From the NCBI GenBank assembly GCA_003216415.1, contig QCIY01000005.1, forward strand, positions 1 to 64,000: 64,000 nucleotides of DNA, written 5' to 3'. The notes beneath the pieces were generated by a model. The model had not been told where the DNA came from. It saw nothing but the letters and a program-made list of their open reading frames with translations, and did no database searches. Source of the DNA: Prochlorococcus sp. AG-402-O16. Lineage in GTDB: Bacteria > Cyanobacteriota > Cyanobacteriia > PCC-6307 > Cyanobiaceae. Positions 23,768 through 33,172 of this stretch are shown here, in pieces (position 1 is the first letter of the stretch; each line of letters opens with the position of its first letter). The translations under genes and the position numbers were made by a program.

Positions 23768-24328
23768 TTAAGCTTTTGGTTTTGGTGGCATGTAACCTTT
23801 TAAGCCGGTGCATTCAAGACTATCGATTGTATCAACTCCAGTTTTTGAGTTAGTACCTGTTGCTCTTTCACATAATGATTTCCTTTCAGAAAGATCAAGA
23901 TTCGCATCAGTAAAGTCTGCTCCATCTATAGTTGCCCCATCAAAAACACTTTTCATTAGCTCTCCATTTGTAAGATTCGCATCAGATAAATCAGCATTAT
24001 CAAAACGTACAGCATATGCAATAAGGTCTTTCATGTTAGCGCTTTTGAAACTAGAATTCTTTGCAGTTGTTACGCTCATATATGCCCCTTGTAGATTAGC
24101 CTCTCCTAAATCTTGATTAGATAAATCATATTTTACAAATTCATTATTTTGAAGATCAGCGCCATGAAGATCTTCTTTCAATCCATCTACTGATGAAGGA
24201 TCACTAGGATACAGTGCGTTAGCAGAAATTGGATTAAGAAGTAAACCAATAATCAATGGAAGAAAAATAAGAAGTCTTTTAAAAGACTTGTTAAGTGATG
24301 AAAAAATAGAAACCATTTCGATCAACAT
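23768..24328 (-). CDS. pentapeptide repeat protein, probably thylakoid lumenal
   Basis: An N-terminal signal peptide (hydrophobic core about residues 18-33, ending in PISANA) precedes a run of A(D/N)LXX-type pentapeptides from about residue 50 to 155 (ADLQN, ANLQG, ADLSD, ANLTN, ADFTD, ANLDL). Such repeats form a right-handed quadrilateral beta-helix. Four to five cysteines and a Pro/Lys tail follow. Lumenal pentapeptide proteins are common in cyanobacteria; their task is unclear. ATG at 24328 is used; ATG at 24316 is an alternative, and TTG lies just upstream. Confidence 0.85.
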   Translation of the reverse strand: MLIEMVSIFSSLNKSFKRLLIFLPLIIGLLLNPISANALYPSDPSSVDGLKEDLHGADLQNNEFVKYDLSNQDLGEANLQGAYMSVTTAKNSSFKSANMKDLIAYAVRFDNADLSDANLTNGELMKSVFDGATIDGADFTDANLDLSERKSLCERATGTNSKTGVDTIDSLECTGLKGYMPPKPKA

Positions 24329-24343
24329 CAATATAGAAAACCT

Positions 24344-24370
24344 ATGACCATTATTTCATGGGTTGGTCAT
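24344..24370. promoter_or_regulatory. perfect 7-base inverted repeat upstream of the pentapeptide gene
   Basis: ATGACCA (24344-24350) and TGGTCAT (24364-24370) form exact arms separated by 13 bases, just before the start of the pentapeptide gene. The symmetry suits a dimeric regulator or a hairpin. No T-run follows, so it is not a standard terminator. Confidence 0.35.
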
Positions 24371-24402
24371 TTACAACGCTCCTGCTAACGAACTGTTGCA
24401 GT

Positions 24403-25341
24403 TTATTTAATTTCTGCAGTTAGAAAATCTTTGGCAAGGTAAGTATTTGGAAAAACTTTTTGTGCCTCTTTAAGCAAATCGCTTGGTGTAATTGAACTTT
24501 TATTAGTATATCTTGGACTTAAATGAGTAATGATTAATTTTTTTGCATTAGATAATAATGCTGTTTTAGCAGCCATAATTGTTGTGGAATGTAATTTTTC
24601 GTAAGCCATGCTTTCATCTTCCTCAGAAAATGTTGATTCATGTACAAGTAAATCGGCATTTTTTGATAATGAAACTGCTGATTCGCTAAAGACAGTATCT
24701 GTGCAATAAACAAAACTTTCACCCTTCCTAGGAGGTCCGCAGAACTCTTTCCCATCAAAGGTTCTTCCATCCGCTAATATGACTTTTTTACCTTGTTGAA
24801 GTTCCGAATATATTGGCCCAGGGCCTATTTTCATGGATTCTGCCTTTTTGATATCAAATATGCCAGGCTTGTCTTTTTCGCTCACTCTATAACCGTAAGC
24901 TGGAATTCTGTGCTTAAGGCAGGCGCAATTTACTGTTATTGTTTTGTTCTCAAATAAAATTTTATTTTGTGATGCGTAATTTTCAACCTCCACGAAATGC
25001 AATGGGAATGACAATTTACAAAAACTTTTATTGAGGGCAGAATTTATAAAACCTCTGAGTTCTGAAGGACCATAAATTTCAATACCATTACTATTACCTG
25101 ATAAACCTAATGTAGCCAAAAGGCCAGGTAAACCATAAACATGATCTCCATGCATATGAGTAATAAATATCTTTTTGATTTGCGAAGATTTAATATTACT
25201 CTTCATTATTTGATGTTGTGTTCCCTCTCCACAATCAAACAGCCAAACTTCTGATGACTGTGATAATTTAAGTGCTAAGGAAGATACATTTCTCGTTAAA
25301 GAAGGGACTCCAGAACTTGTTCCTAAGAAGGTGATATTCAC
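24403..25341 (-). CDS. rnz: ribonuclease Z
   Basis: Metallo-beta-lactamase-fold tRNA 3'-processing endonuclease. The Zn-binding motif is H62-M-H64-G-D66-H67, with further ligands in the later GDT/D and H regions (YCTDTVFSESAV..., ITHLSPRY near 275-285). Length 312 aa matches the short bacterial form. The start is GTG. Since the tRNAs here lack encoded CCA, this activity is needed to trim their 3' ends. Confidence 0.94.
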   Translation of the reverse strand: MNITFLGTSSGVPSLTRNVSSLALKLSQSSEVWLFDCGEGTQHQIMKSNIKSSQIKKIFITHMHGDHVYGLPGLLATLGLSGNSNGIEIYGPSELRGFINSALNKSFCKLSFPLHFVEVENYASQNKILFENKTITVNCACLKHRIPAYGYRVSEKDKPGIFDIKKAESMKIGPGPIYSELQQGKKVILADGRTFDGKEFCGPPRKGESFVYCTDTVFSESAVSLSKNADLLVHESTFSEEDESMAYEKLHSTTIMAAKTALLSNAKKLIITHLSPRYTNKSSITPSDLLKEAQKVFPNTYLAKDFLTAEIK

Positions 25342-25431
25342 TTAATTTATGATATTTTTATTTTGATATCTGGATTAAATCTAGACTTTTAGGCAAACTT
25401 AGGCAAATTAAGAATTTGTTTTTCAAACAAA

Positions 25432-26607
25432 GTGAAAATTAAAACAAATAAAATCTTTTGTAAATCGTGCTTGATTAGTCTTATATTTTTTTGCGCTTTT
25501 CAGAGTCAAAGTGTTTTTGCATCTAAAGAGCAAACAATAAGGGTTTTGATATCAAAAAATAACAATATAAGGATTAGATCAGATAAATCAATTCCCTTAA
25601 CCATAGAGGGCAAATTTTTCTCAAATAAAAAAATAAAAGGTTTAACTTTAAAAAATGAGAAAAATAGAAAAATTCTATATTTTGATAAGAATACCCAAAA
25701 AAAATATGATTTAAAAAGTGATCAACTATTTCAAGTTAGATCTTCTGATGGAAGAGGTATTTGGGTAGGTCAGAAAAGATTTTCTGGTAAACTTAACCTC
25801 TTTGTTCTTGATTCTGAAATATTGGTGGTGAATGTTATAGGAATTGAAAAATACCTAAGTAGTGTGGTTGGTTCAGAGATGCCAACAAAATGGCCTATTG
25901 AAGCATTAAAAGCTCAAGCAATTGCCTCAAGAACTTATGCTTTAAAGCAAAAGGGAAATAACTTATTTGACATAGATTCTACCCAGAGAAATCAAGTCTA
26001 TAATGGCTTGGAGTCAAGAACTTATAAAACTATCAGAGCTGTTAAAAGTACAAGATCTTTGGTATTGACCTATAAAAATAAATTAATAAATGCGTTGTTC
26101 CATAGCAGTTCAGGTGGGATGACAGAATATAGTCAAGATGTATGGAAGAATAAATATCCATATTTATCAAGTGTAAAAGATTTTGATAGAAATAATCCAA
26201 AATTTAGATGGCAAAAAAAATTCTCAAATAAAGAATTAATAAATTTATTTCCCAAGATTGGAGGATTAAAAAATATAGAGATTCTAAATATTACTAGTAC
26301 AGGGAGGGTAAAAAATGTAAAACTTTTTGGAGCTTATGGTTCTAATCAAATGTCTGGGGTAGATTTAAGAAAAAGATTAGGCCTCAATAGTAACTATGTG
26401 AGGTTTAAATTTTTTGAGGAAGAATTTAATAATAAACTTCATGTGAAAAAAGGTCTAATGGTTTTTGGACAGGGATCTGGACATGGAGTAGGAATGAGTC
26501 AATGGGGGGCTAAATATATGGCGTCTAGAGGCCAAAAAGCTGAGAAAATTTTAAAGCATTTTTATAGGGGCGTGCAGATTAAACCTTTTAGAAAAAATTA
26601 CCTATAA
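25432..26607 (+). CDS. SpoIID/LytB domain protein (amidase-enhancer-like)
   Basis: An N-terminal signal peptide (about residues 10-30, ending in QSVFASKE) and a SpoIID domain from about 130 to 380, with VVGSEMPTKWPIEALKAQAIASRTYAL split across VGSEMP (about 144-149) and ALKAQAIASRTYA (about 157-169), the SSGGMTE motif (about 226-232) and GHGVGMSQWGAKYMA near the end. SpoIID in spore formers is a peptidoglycan lytic transglycosylase; in cyanobacteria the protein probably acts on cell-wall peptidoglycan in the periplasm. The start is GTG. Confidence 0.88.
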   Translation: MKIKTNKIFCKSCLISLIFFCAFQSQSVFASKEQTIRVLISKNNNIRIRSDKSIPLTIEGKFFSNKKIKGLTLKNEKNRKILYFDKNTQKKYDLKSDQLFQVRSSDGRGIWVGQKRFSGKLNLFVLDSEILVVNVIGIEKYLSSVVGSEMPTKWPIEALKAQAIASRTYALKQKGNNLFDIDSTQRNQVYNGLESRTYKTIRAVKSTRSLVLTYKNKLINALFHSSSGGMTEYSQDVWKNKYPYLSSVKDFDRNNPKFRWQKKFSNKELINLFPKIGGLKNIEILNITSTGRVKNVKLFGAYGSNQMSGVDLRKRLGLNSNYVRFKFFEEEFNNKLHVKKGLMVFGQGSGHGVGMSQWGAKYMASRGQKAEKILKHFYRGVQIKPFRKNYL

Positions 26608-26610
26608 AAA

Positions 26611-27528
26611 TCATTTTGCATTAAGGACTAATTTGGGATTTATATTAGTTTGATCTTGATTTAAGAAGCCTATCCCAAGTAGTTTTTTTCTTTCATCTAT
26701 AACTTTTATGGGGTTTTTGTAATCAAAAGCTTCGATTATATTTAAGTAATGAATGTCAACTTTAATTGCTCTTCCAGTTTGCCAAAAATTGATTTCTTCT
26801 TCTTTATTTAAGACTAATGTTGAAATGTGATTAAGAGCAGAAATTGTTGGAATAATAAAGTCTCTCGCGTTATTTTTACCTTCTTCCATATCCGATATTT
26901 TTATTGAGTTTTGTTCATGAAAGCCACAAGCTGAAATTCTTTTAAGTTGTAGAAGACAACCCTCTGAATTTAGAAATTCACCTAAATCTCTTGCAATTGA
27001 CCTTATGTATGTACCAGCAGAACATTTGATTTTTATTTCTATGATTCCTTTAATTTGATCCCAATTCATTAAAGTGAGTTCATCTATTTTTACTTCTCTT
27101 GGTGCTAATTCAAATTTTTCATTTTTAAAAGATTTTTTGTAGGCTCTCTCGCCATTTACGTGAATGCTAGATACTTTTGGAGGAATTTGCTGAATTGTTC
27201 CTCTGAAGTTATCTAAATATTGATCTAATTGATTATTGTTAATTTTGGGCCAATCTTTTTGATGAATAATTTTGCCGTGAATATCATCAGTACTAGTTCT
27301 GATTCCTAATTTAATTTGCCCTATGTAAGTTTTTCCCTGAGGAAGATATTGAATAAATCTTGTTGCACTGCCAATTGCAATTGGTAATGTTCCTGTAACC
27401 TCTGGATCAAGAGTTCCAGTGTGTCCAACTTTTTTTGTGTTTAGTAATTGCCTTATTTTTTTTACACAATCATGGGAGGTACAGCCTTTATCCTTATTGA
27501 TTACTAAGAATCCATCTTTAGGTCCCAT
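26611..27528 (-). CDS. truB: tRNA pseudouridine(55) synthase
   Basis: Makes pseudouridine 55 in the T loop of tRNAs. The N-terminal [16 protein letters not shown] segment and the catalytic Asp41 in [12 protein letters not shown] are clear, followed by [17 protein letters not shown] and the [15 protein letters not shown] motif (about 170-184). Length 305 aa is normal. It ends 3 bases from the convergent SpoIID gene. Confidence 0.95.
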   Translation of the reverse strand: MGPKDGFLVINKDKGCTSHDCVKKIRQLLNTKKVGHTGTLDPEVTGTLPIAIGSATRFIQYLPQGKTYIGQIKLGIRTSTDDIHGKIIHQKDWPKINNNQLDQYLDNFRGTIQQIPPKVSSIHVNGERAYKKSFKNEKFELAPREVKIDELTLMNWDQIKGIIEIKIKCSAGTYIRSIARDLGEFLNSEGCLLQLKRISACGFHEQNSIKISDMEEGKNNARDFIIPTISALNHISTLVLNKEEEINFWQTGRAIKVDIHYLNIIEAFDYKNPIKVIDERKKLLGIGFLNQDQTNINPKLVLNAK

Positions 27529-27605
27529 TTTTTATATTAAGAATACTTTGAGAAAGATTTAATACCATTCTATGATTTTTGTATTAGAAAATTTAAAGTA
27601 AGCAA

Positions 27606-28346
27606 TTGAAAAATAACAGTTTTATTTTAGAAGAATTTGTAAATAATGCTTTTAATTTGAAATTACATTTAATGGAATACTTATCTATTAAGGAATGTGA
27701 TTTAGATGGATTTCTTGCAAATGCAAAGATAAATTTGGCAAATTTACATCCTGGTGATGCTCTAAGTGATGTTTCAGATTTTTATACTGAGATAGTTGGA
27801 GATAGACATTTAGCTGATTTAGCTGCTTGGCATATTACAAGTAAGGATTACATCGCAGATACCTTAAAACTTCAGCAGAGATTTTCAAGAGATATAGTTT
27901 TAGATTTCGGAGGAGGGATTGGAACTCATGCTTTAGCTAATGCTATGTCTTCAAAAGTTGAACATGTTTTTTTTGTAGATATTAATGAAACGAATAGAAA
28001 TTTTGTTGAATATAGGGCTAAGGAATTAGGAGTCGAAAAAAAACTTACTTTTTGCAAGACAATTAAAGATTCACAGATATCGAAATTTGATACGATAATT
28101 TGTCTTGATGTTTTGGAACATCTTGCGAATCCAGCTTCTCAAATTGAGATTTTTAACGAGATTATGGATTCTAATTCTATAGCTTTATTTAATTGGTACT
28201 TTTATAAAGGAGAAAAAAATGAATATCCATTCCATATCGACGATGAACAAATTGTTGAAAAATTTTTTAAAACACTTCAATCTATTTTTATAGAAGTTTT
28301 TCACCCTATTCTAATAACTACAAGAGCTTATAAGAAAATTAGATAA
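27606..28346 (+). CDS. class I SAM-dependent methyltransferase
   Basis: A 246-aa protein with a Rossmann-like SAM motif [14 protein letters not shown] near residues 98-111, an acidic strand end [10 protein letters not shown] (about 120-129) and a CLDVLEHL motif near 157-164, as in UbiE/Coq5-like enzymes. The substrate is unknown. The start is TTG; the internal Met at residue 23 is an alternative. Its 3' end overlaps the convergent rpmA gene by 8 bases. Confidence 0.8.
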   Translation: MKNNSFILEEFVNNAFNLKLHLMEYLSIKECDLDGFLANAKINLANLHPGDALSDVSDFYTEIVGDRHLADLAAWHITSKDYIADTLKLQQRFSRDIVLDFGGGIGTHALANAMSSKVEHVFFVDINETNRNFVEYRAKELGVEKKLTFCKTIKDSQISKFDTIICLDVLEHLANPASQIEIFNEIMDSNSIALFNWYFYKGEKNEYPFHIDDEQIVEKFFKTLQSIFIEVFHPILITTRAYKKIR

Positions 28347-28599
28347 CGATATTTACTCTTTTTCTATTTCTTAAATTTCTTTTAATGCTTTCGAAACTTA
28401 CGGTGCCTTCTTTGAGTGCAAAAAGAGTGTCATCTTTCCCCTTGCCAACATTAATTCCTGGCAAAAAAGATGTACCTCTTTGACGAATTAAAATTGATCC
28501 AGCTGTTACTTTTTCTCCACCATAAGCTTTTACTCCAAGTCTTTTGGAATTTGAATCTCTACCGTTTCTTGTAGAGCCTGTTCCTTTCTTATGTGCCAT
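28339..28599 (-). CDS. rpmA: 50S ribosomal protein L27
   Basis: Large-subunit protein near the peptidyl-transferase centre. The N-terminal [20 protein letters not shown] and the [21 protein letters not shown] segment (cut here to RQRGTSF and [12 protein letters not shown]) are typical. There is no cleavable N-terminal extension. Length 86 aa is normal. It forms an operon with rplU (9 bases between them). Confidence 0.96.
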   Translation of the reverse strand: MAHKKGTGSTRNGRDSNSKRLGVKAYGGEKVTAGSILIRQRGTSFLPGINVGKGKDDTLFALKEGTVSFESIKRNLRNRKRVNIVI

Positions 28600-28608
28600 T
28601 AGAAATTT

Positions 28609-29049
28609 TTAATTTGTTGAATTTTCGGATTTTGGTTTTGTTTCCTTTTTAATACTTTCCTTTTTGGAGGAAGGCTTAGGAGAGCTTTTGCCAATTGATA
28701 TGGATTTTACCATAACTCTTGTAAGTTCTTGTCTGTGCCCCATCTTTTTTCTTGTCTTTTTTTTCGGACGCATCTTGTATACAAGAATCTTCTTATCTCT
28801 TTTGTGAGAAACAACTTCTAGTTCAATTTTTGCATTTTCAACATAAGGTTTACCAATATTGATAGTGGCTTTATCTTTTATAAGTAAAACTTTTTCAAGT
28901 ATGATCTTATCTTTCTCTTTAGCATTTAATCTATCTATGTCATAGTATCTGTTAACTTCGAACCAAAATTGTTGACCTGAAGTTTCTGCTATTGCATATA
29001 ATTCGCTACTTTTTGACGAATTGTTTGAAGAGTTTTTAGAGTTTGTCAT
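28609..29049 (-). CDS. rplU: 50S ribosomal protein L21 with extended tails
   Basis: Binds 23S rRNA in the large subunit. The L21 core runs from YAIAETSGQQFWFEV (about residue 18) to RPKKKTRKKMGHRQ (about 104-117) plus the conserved TRVMVKSI. Compared with the usual about 100 aa, this 146-aa protein has a Ser/Asn-rich N-terminal tail and a Lys/Ser-rich C-terminal tail of about 25 residues. It lies upstream of rpmA, as usual, and diverges from kaiB over a 144-base gap. Confidence 0.94.
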   Translation of the reverse strand: MTNSKNSSNNSSKSSELYAIAETSGQQFWFEVNRYYDIDRLNAKEKDKIILEKVLLIKDKATINIGKPYVENAKIELEVVSHKRDKKILVYKMRPKKKTRKKMGHRQELTRVMVKSISIGKSSPKPSSKKESIKKETKPKSENSTN

Positions 29050-29193
29050 ATCTTAAAGACGCTATTAGGCTCAAATTTATCATTTGATTAAGCCAAATAA
29101 GCAATCATAATGGTTTGTTTATTTTCTTATTTTGTAGTGTAATAAGTCAAGGGTTGTTTTAAATCTTTTATATCAATTTATGGAACCATAAAA

Positions 29194-29511
29194 ATGGCTG
29201 CAAGAAAAACATATATTTTAAAACTCTATGTTGCTGGAAATACTCCTAATTCAATGAGAGCTTTGAATACTTTAAGGGAAATTTTAGAAAATGAATTTAA
29301 AGGAGTTTATGCTTTGAAAGTTATAGATGTACTTAAGCAACCTCAATTAGCTGAAGAAGATAAGATTTTGGCTACCCCAACACTAGCTAAAATTTTACCT
29401 CCACCAGTTAGAAGAATAATTGGTGACCTTTCTGATAGAGAGAAAGTTTTAATCGGTTTAGATCTATTGTTTGATGAATTAACTGAAACTGAATATAGTG
29501 GAGATAAATAA
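29194..29511 (+). CDS. kaiB: circadian clock protein KaiB
   Basis: Thioredoxin-like fold-switching clock protein that binds the KaiC CI ring. The sequence matches the family over its whole length: [20 protein letters not shown] at the start, [36 protein letters not shown] (as [13 protein letters not shown] and ILATPTL), and [15 protein letters not shown] near the end. Length 105 aa is standard. It is followed by kaiC after 64 bases, and no kaiA lies upstream; rplU is there instead. Confidence 0.97.
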   Translation: MAARKTYILKLYVAGNTPNSMRALNTLREILENEFKGVYALKVIDVLKQPQLAEEDKILATPTLAKILPPPVRRIIGDLSDREKVLIGLDLLFDELTETEYSGDK

Positions 29512-29575
29512 CATATAGAAAATTTTATAATTGAAGATAAATTTAATGTTTATTTTTTATTTAATTTAAAAAACT

Positions 29576-31105
29576 ATGAAAGATAAGAAATTTGGCAAAT
29601 CAAATAAAATGCAAGTACAAAAACTCCCTACTGGTATAGAAGGGTTTGATGATGTTTGTAGAGGCGGGTTGCCTGTATCTAGAAGTACACTCGTTAGTGG
29701 TACATCCGGGACTGGCAAAACTGTTTTTTCGCTGCAATACTTACATCATGGAATTTGCAATTTTGATGAACCTGGTATCTTCGTTACATTTGAAGAATCA
29801 CCTCTAGATATAATAAGAAATGCTGCTAGCTTCGGATGGGATTTACAAGAATTAATCGATCAAAATAAGCTATTTATATTAGACGCTTCTCCGGATCCTG
29901 ACGGTCAAGATGTCGCGGGCAACTTTGATTTGTCTGGTCTTATTGAAAGAATTAGTTATGCGATAAGAAAGTACAAAGCTAAAAGAGTTGCAATAGATTC
30001 TATAACTGCTGTTTTTCAACAATATGATGCTCTTTACGTTGTTAGAAGAGAAATATTTAGACTAATAGCGAGATTAAAAGAAATAGGAGTAACCACAGTT
30101 ATGACCACAGAAAGGGTTGATGATTACGGACCTATTGCTAGATATGGAGTAGAAGAATTTGTTTCTGATAATGTTGTCTTATTAAGAAATGTTCTAGAGT
30201 CAGAGAAGAGAAGAAGAACGTTAGAAGTTTTGAAGTTAAGAGGTACAGTTCATATGAAAGGTGAATACCCATTCACTATGGGTACAGAAGGTATAAGTGT
30301 GTTTGCGCTTGGAGCAATGAGACTTACGCAAAGATCTTCGAATATTAGAATTAGTTCTGGAGTTAAAGATCTTGATGATATGTGTGGAGGAGGTTATTTC
30401 CAAGATTCCATTATTCTTGCCACAGGAGCTACTGGTACAGGAAAAACAATGCTTGTTTCTAAATTTGTAGAAGATGCTTATAACAACAGTGAAAGAGCAA
30501 TACTCTTCGCATACGAAGAATCCAGGGCGCAATTACTTAGGAATGCCACTAGTTGGGGAATAGACTTTGAAAAGATGGAAAGTGATGGGTTATTAAAAAT
30601 TATTTGTGCATATCCCGAATCAACTGGTTTGGAAGATCACTTACAAATAATAAAAACGCAAATTAATCAATTTAAACCAAAGAGAATGGCGATAGATTCT
30701 CTCTCAGCATTAGCTAGAGGTGTAAGTTTGAATGCATTTAGACAGTTTGTAATTGCAGTTACTGGTTATACAAAACAAGAAGAAATAGCAGGTTTTTTTA
30801 CTAATACTGCTGAAGAATTTATGGGTAGCCACTCTATAACTGACTCTCACATCTCAACTATTACGGATACCATTTTATTGCTCCAATATGTGGAAATAAA
30901 AGGTGAGATGGCCAGAGCCATAAATGTTTTTAAAATGCGCGGATCCTGGCATGATAAACGAATAAGAGAATTTATTATCACTAATAAAGGCCCTGAAATA
31001 AAAGATTCTTTTTCTAATTTTGAACAGATTTTTAGCGGAGCCCCTCATAGAGTTGTTCCTGATCAAAATATTCAAAATGTTTTTAAAGGGTTAGATAATA
31101 ATTAG
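29576..31105 (+). CDS. kaiC: circadian clock ATPase/kinase KaiC
   Basis: Double-domain RecA-like ATPase. CI has the P-loop GTSGTGKT at 42-49 and CII has GATGTGKT at 284-291. The CII phosphorylation segment reads TDSHISTITD, giving T422, S427 and T428 as the counterparts of T426, S431 and T432 of the Synechococcus protein. The C-terminal A-loop/tail is shorter than in Synechococcus, ending soon after the GAPHRVVPDQ segment. At 509 aa it is slightly short. With no kaiA, it probably runs a weaker or hourglass-type timer, as reported for Prochlorococcus. Confidence 0.97.
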   Translation: MKDKKFGKSNKMQVQKLPTGIEGFDDVCRGGLPVSRSTLVSGTSGTGKTVFSLQYLHHGICNFDEPGIFVTFEESPLDIIRNAASFGWDLQELIDQNKLFILDASPDPDGQDVAGNFDLSGLIERISYAIRKYKAKRVAIDSITAVFQQYDALYVVRREIFRLIARLKEIGVTTVMTTERVDDYGPIARYGVEEFVSDNVVLLRNVLESEKRRRTLEVLKLRGTVHMKGEYPFTMGTEGISVFALGAMRLTQRSSNIRISSGVKDLDDMCGGGYFQDSIILATGATGTGKTMLVSKFVEDAYNNSERAILFAYEESRAQLLRNATSWGIDFEKMESDGLLKIICAYPESTGLEDHLQIIKTQINQFKPKRMAIDSLSALARGVSLNAFRQFVIAVTGYTKQEEIAGFFTNTAEEFMGSHSITDSHISTITDTILLLQYVEIKGEMARAINVFKMRGSWHDKRIREFIITNKGPEIKDSFSNFEQIFSGAPHRVVPDQNIQNVFKGLDNN

Positions 31106-31110
31106 ATAAT

Positions 31111-33168
31111 TTAGCTGATTTCAGAGCTTGAAAAAGTATCTGTATTATTAATTGTTTGGGTCAATAATTCATCTTTATCAGTTTGTGCCAAGGCTAAATC
31201 AAACCAAAATGTTGTTCCAACTCCTAATTCACTAGCCATACGAATTTCTCCGCCATGTTTTTCAATTATCCCTCTCACTATAGATAAACCTAAACCAGTC
31301 CCTTGCTCGGTATGAACAGCATTCTCCACTCTATAGAAACGGTCAAATATCTTTTCTTGATCTGCTTGAGATATTCCTGAACCTGTATCAGCAATCTCAA
31401 TTCTTACTTTTGGTAATGGTGAAACTAACTCACATTGGGGTGGTCCATCATCTCTATTAATTGGGGGAAAGGCTGGACAGGAATCTGGCCATGTATAAGC
31501 TCTTATCATTAGGTTGCTATTTTTTGGGCTGAATTTCAATCCATTACCCAGCAAATTATCAAAAACTTGTAAAAGTAAATCAAAATTCCCAAGAATAGAA
31601 GGGATAGTTTCTTCTATATCATGAGCTAATGAAACATTTTTTTCTGTAGCATTAAGTCTGTAATTCCTGAGAGTCTGTTCAATTGCTGGCTTTATATCCA
31701 TTTCCTCTAGTTGAATTATTTTCCCTGACTCCAATCTTGATAAATCTAATACATCATTCACAAGTCTTGTTAGCCTATCAGTCTCTGAATTTGCTATGCC
31801 AAGAAATTCGATTTGTTCTTCATTAGAGAGCTGATCCTTTAAATCATGTAAGGTCTCTACGTAACTTTTAATGTTAAAAAGTGGGGTCCTTAGTTCATGC
31901 GAGACATTGCTAATAAATCTGTTTTGCGCAGCATTTAGTTCTACTTCTCTAGTTAGATCTTGAATTGTGACCGCAATCCCTTTTAATTCAACTTTGTTTG
32001 TATCTAATACCGACTGTAAGACAATTCTCAAAGTTCTAGCTGGTTCTCCTAAGCTGAATCTTAAATCATCTTTCTCCTTCTCTCTATTGAGAATAGATTC
32101 TATATTTGTGTGCAGGTCATTAGATAAAATTTCGGGAATCTCATTTAAAAAATATTTTCCTTCCAAGAATCTTCCTTCCCAACGAAATAATCTTTTTGCG
32201 GTTGGATTAGTGAGTACAATCTTTCCTAGAGAATCTAATAATATTGCACCATCAGCCATAGTAGCTATTAATGATTGCTGTTTTATTTGAGCAGCTTTAA
32301 GTTCTTCAATGTTTGCCTCATCATAATTTTCTAACTGGGTAGCCATTCGGTTAAAGCCATTTAAAAGTTCTCCTAGATCTCCTGTCATAGGTAAAGAAAT
32401 TCTGGATTTAAAGTTCCCTTTTGAAATTTCCCTGACACCTCTCACTAACTCCCTTACAGGTCTAGTAATTGTAAGTGCATTGAATACAGCTCCAAGTATT
32501 ACTAAAACCCAAATCGAGATAAAAACTGCTATGGTTACTTCTCTTGTTAATGCTGCACTGGCTAAGGCTTTTTTATTAGGTGTAACGCCTAAGGCTAAAG
32601 TTCCAAGATATTTTCCTTTCCAAAGCATTGGGACAAATACATCTGTTACTTGACCCTGTGGGGTAATATGCTGCCTTACTAGTGGGAATTGTGGTCTTTT
32701 CTTTAATTCTGATGGTAACTTTAATCTTCTAGTGAGCTGAAACTGACTATCTGAACTTGTAGGGGTGGCACTAATTGGTATTCCAAGTTGAACTATATCT
32801 TCAGCATCAGTAAAAAATATGTAACGTAAATTTCGACTTGATCTCCAAAACTTTTCAGCTACATTTGAAATTTCTTTTTTTTGGTTATTAGCAACTAATT
32901 CTGTAACATTACCCGATAGCAATAATCCAAGATCTCGAGCATATCTTGTGTCATTCATTCCCGCATCTCTTTGAATACTATTTAATGCAAAAAAGGTGAT
33001 CCCTGTCATTAAGAGACTAACAACAAGAGTTGCTATTGCTAATAATTTTGTTCTTAAACTAAATCCACTCCACCAAGATAAAAGTCTATTAATCCAATAG
33101 TTATTATTAATATCATCATTCTCGAAGATGTTATATTCTCTACTTTCTTGATTATTAGTTTCTACCAT
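31111..33168 (-). CDS. nblS: sensor histidine kinase, NblS/DspA (Hik33) type
   Basis: Membrane-bound sensor kinase. Transmembrane helices at about 42-61 and 211-231 enclose an extracytoplasmic sensing region; HAMP (about 232-285) and PAS-like (about 298-400) domains follow. The H-box HELRTPLFNIKS puts the phospho-acceptor at H424, and the ATP-binding lobe shows DTGSGIS and GTGLGLSIV. NblS controls high-light and stress responses, including hli genes, in cyanobacteria. It follows purD after only 4 bases, so the two are likely one transcript. Length 685 aa matches the family. Confidence 0.88.
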   Translation of the reverse strand: MVETNNQESREYNIFENDDINNNYWINRLLSWWSGFSLRTKLLAIATLVVSLLMTGITFFALNSIQRDAGMNDTRYARDLGLLLSGNVTELVANNQKKEISNVAEKFWRSSRNLRYIFFTDAEDIVQLGIPISATPTSSDSQFQLTRRLKLPSELKKRPQFPLVRQHITPQGQVTDVFVPMLWKGKYLGTLALGVTPNKKALASAALTREVTIAVFISIWVLVILGAVFNALTITRPVRELVRGVREISKGNFKSRISLPMTGDLGELLNGFNRMATQLENYDEANIEELKAAQIKQQSLIATMADGAILLDSLGKIVLTNPTAKRLFRWEGRFLEGKYFLNEIPEILSNDLHTNIESILNREKEKDDLRFSLGEPARTLRIVLQSVLDTNKVELKGIAVTIQDLTREVELNAAQNRFISNVSHELRTPLFNIKSYVETLHDLKDQLSNEEQIEFLGIANSETDRLTRLVNDVLDLSRLESGKIIQLEEMDIKPAIEQTLRNYRLNATEKNVSLAHDIEETIPSILGNFDLLLQVFDNLLGNGLKFSPKNSNLMIRAYTWPDSCPAFPPINRDDGPPQCELVSPLPKVRIEIADTGSGISQADQEKIFDRFYRVENAVHTEQGTGLGLSIVRGIIEKHGGEIRMASELGVGTTFWFDLALAQTDKDELLTQTINNTDTFSSSEIS

Positions 33169-33172
33169 AAAC

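Noticed and set aside
29050-29193. Possible kaiA remnant before kaiB
   Set aside because: No frame or motif resembling kaiA is visible in the 144 bases.
30236-30532. Cys/Ser-rich minus frame inside kaiC
   Set aside because: Antisense shadow of the second P-loop region of kaiC.
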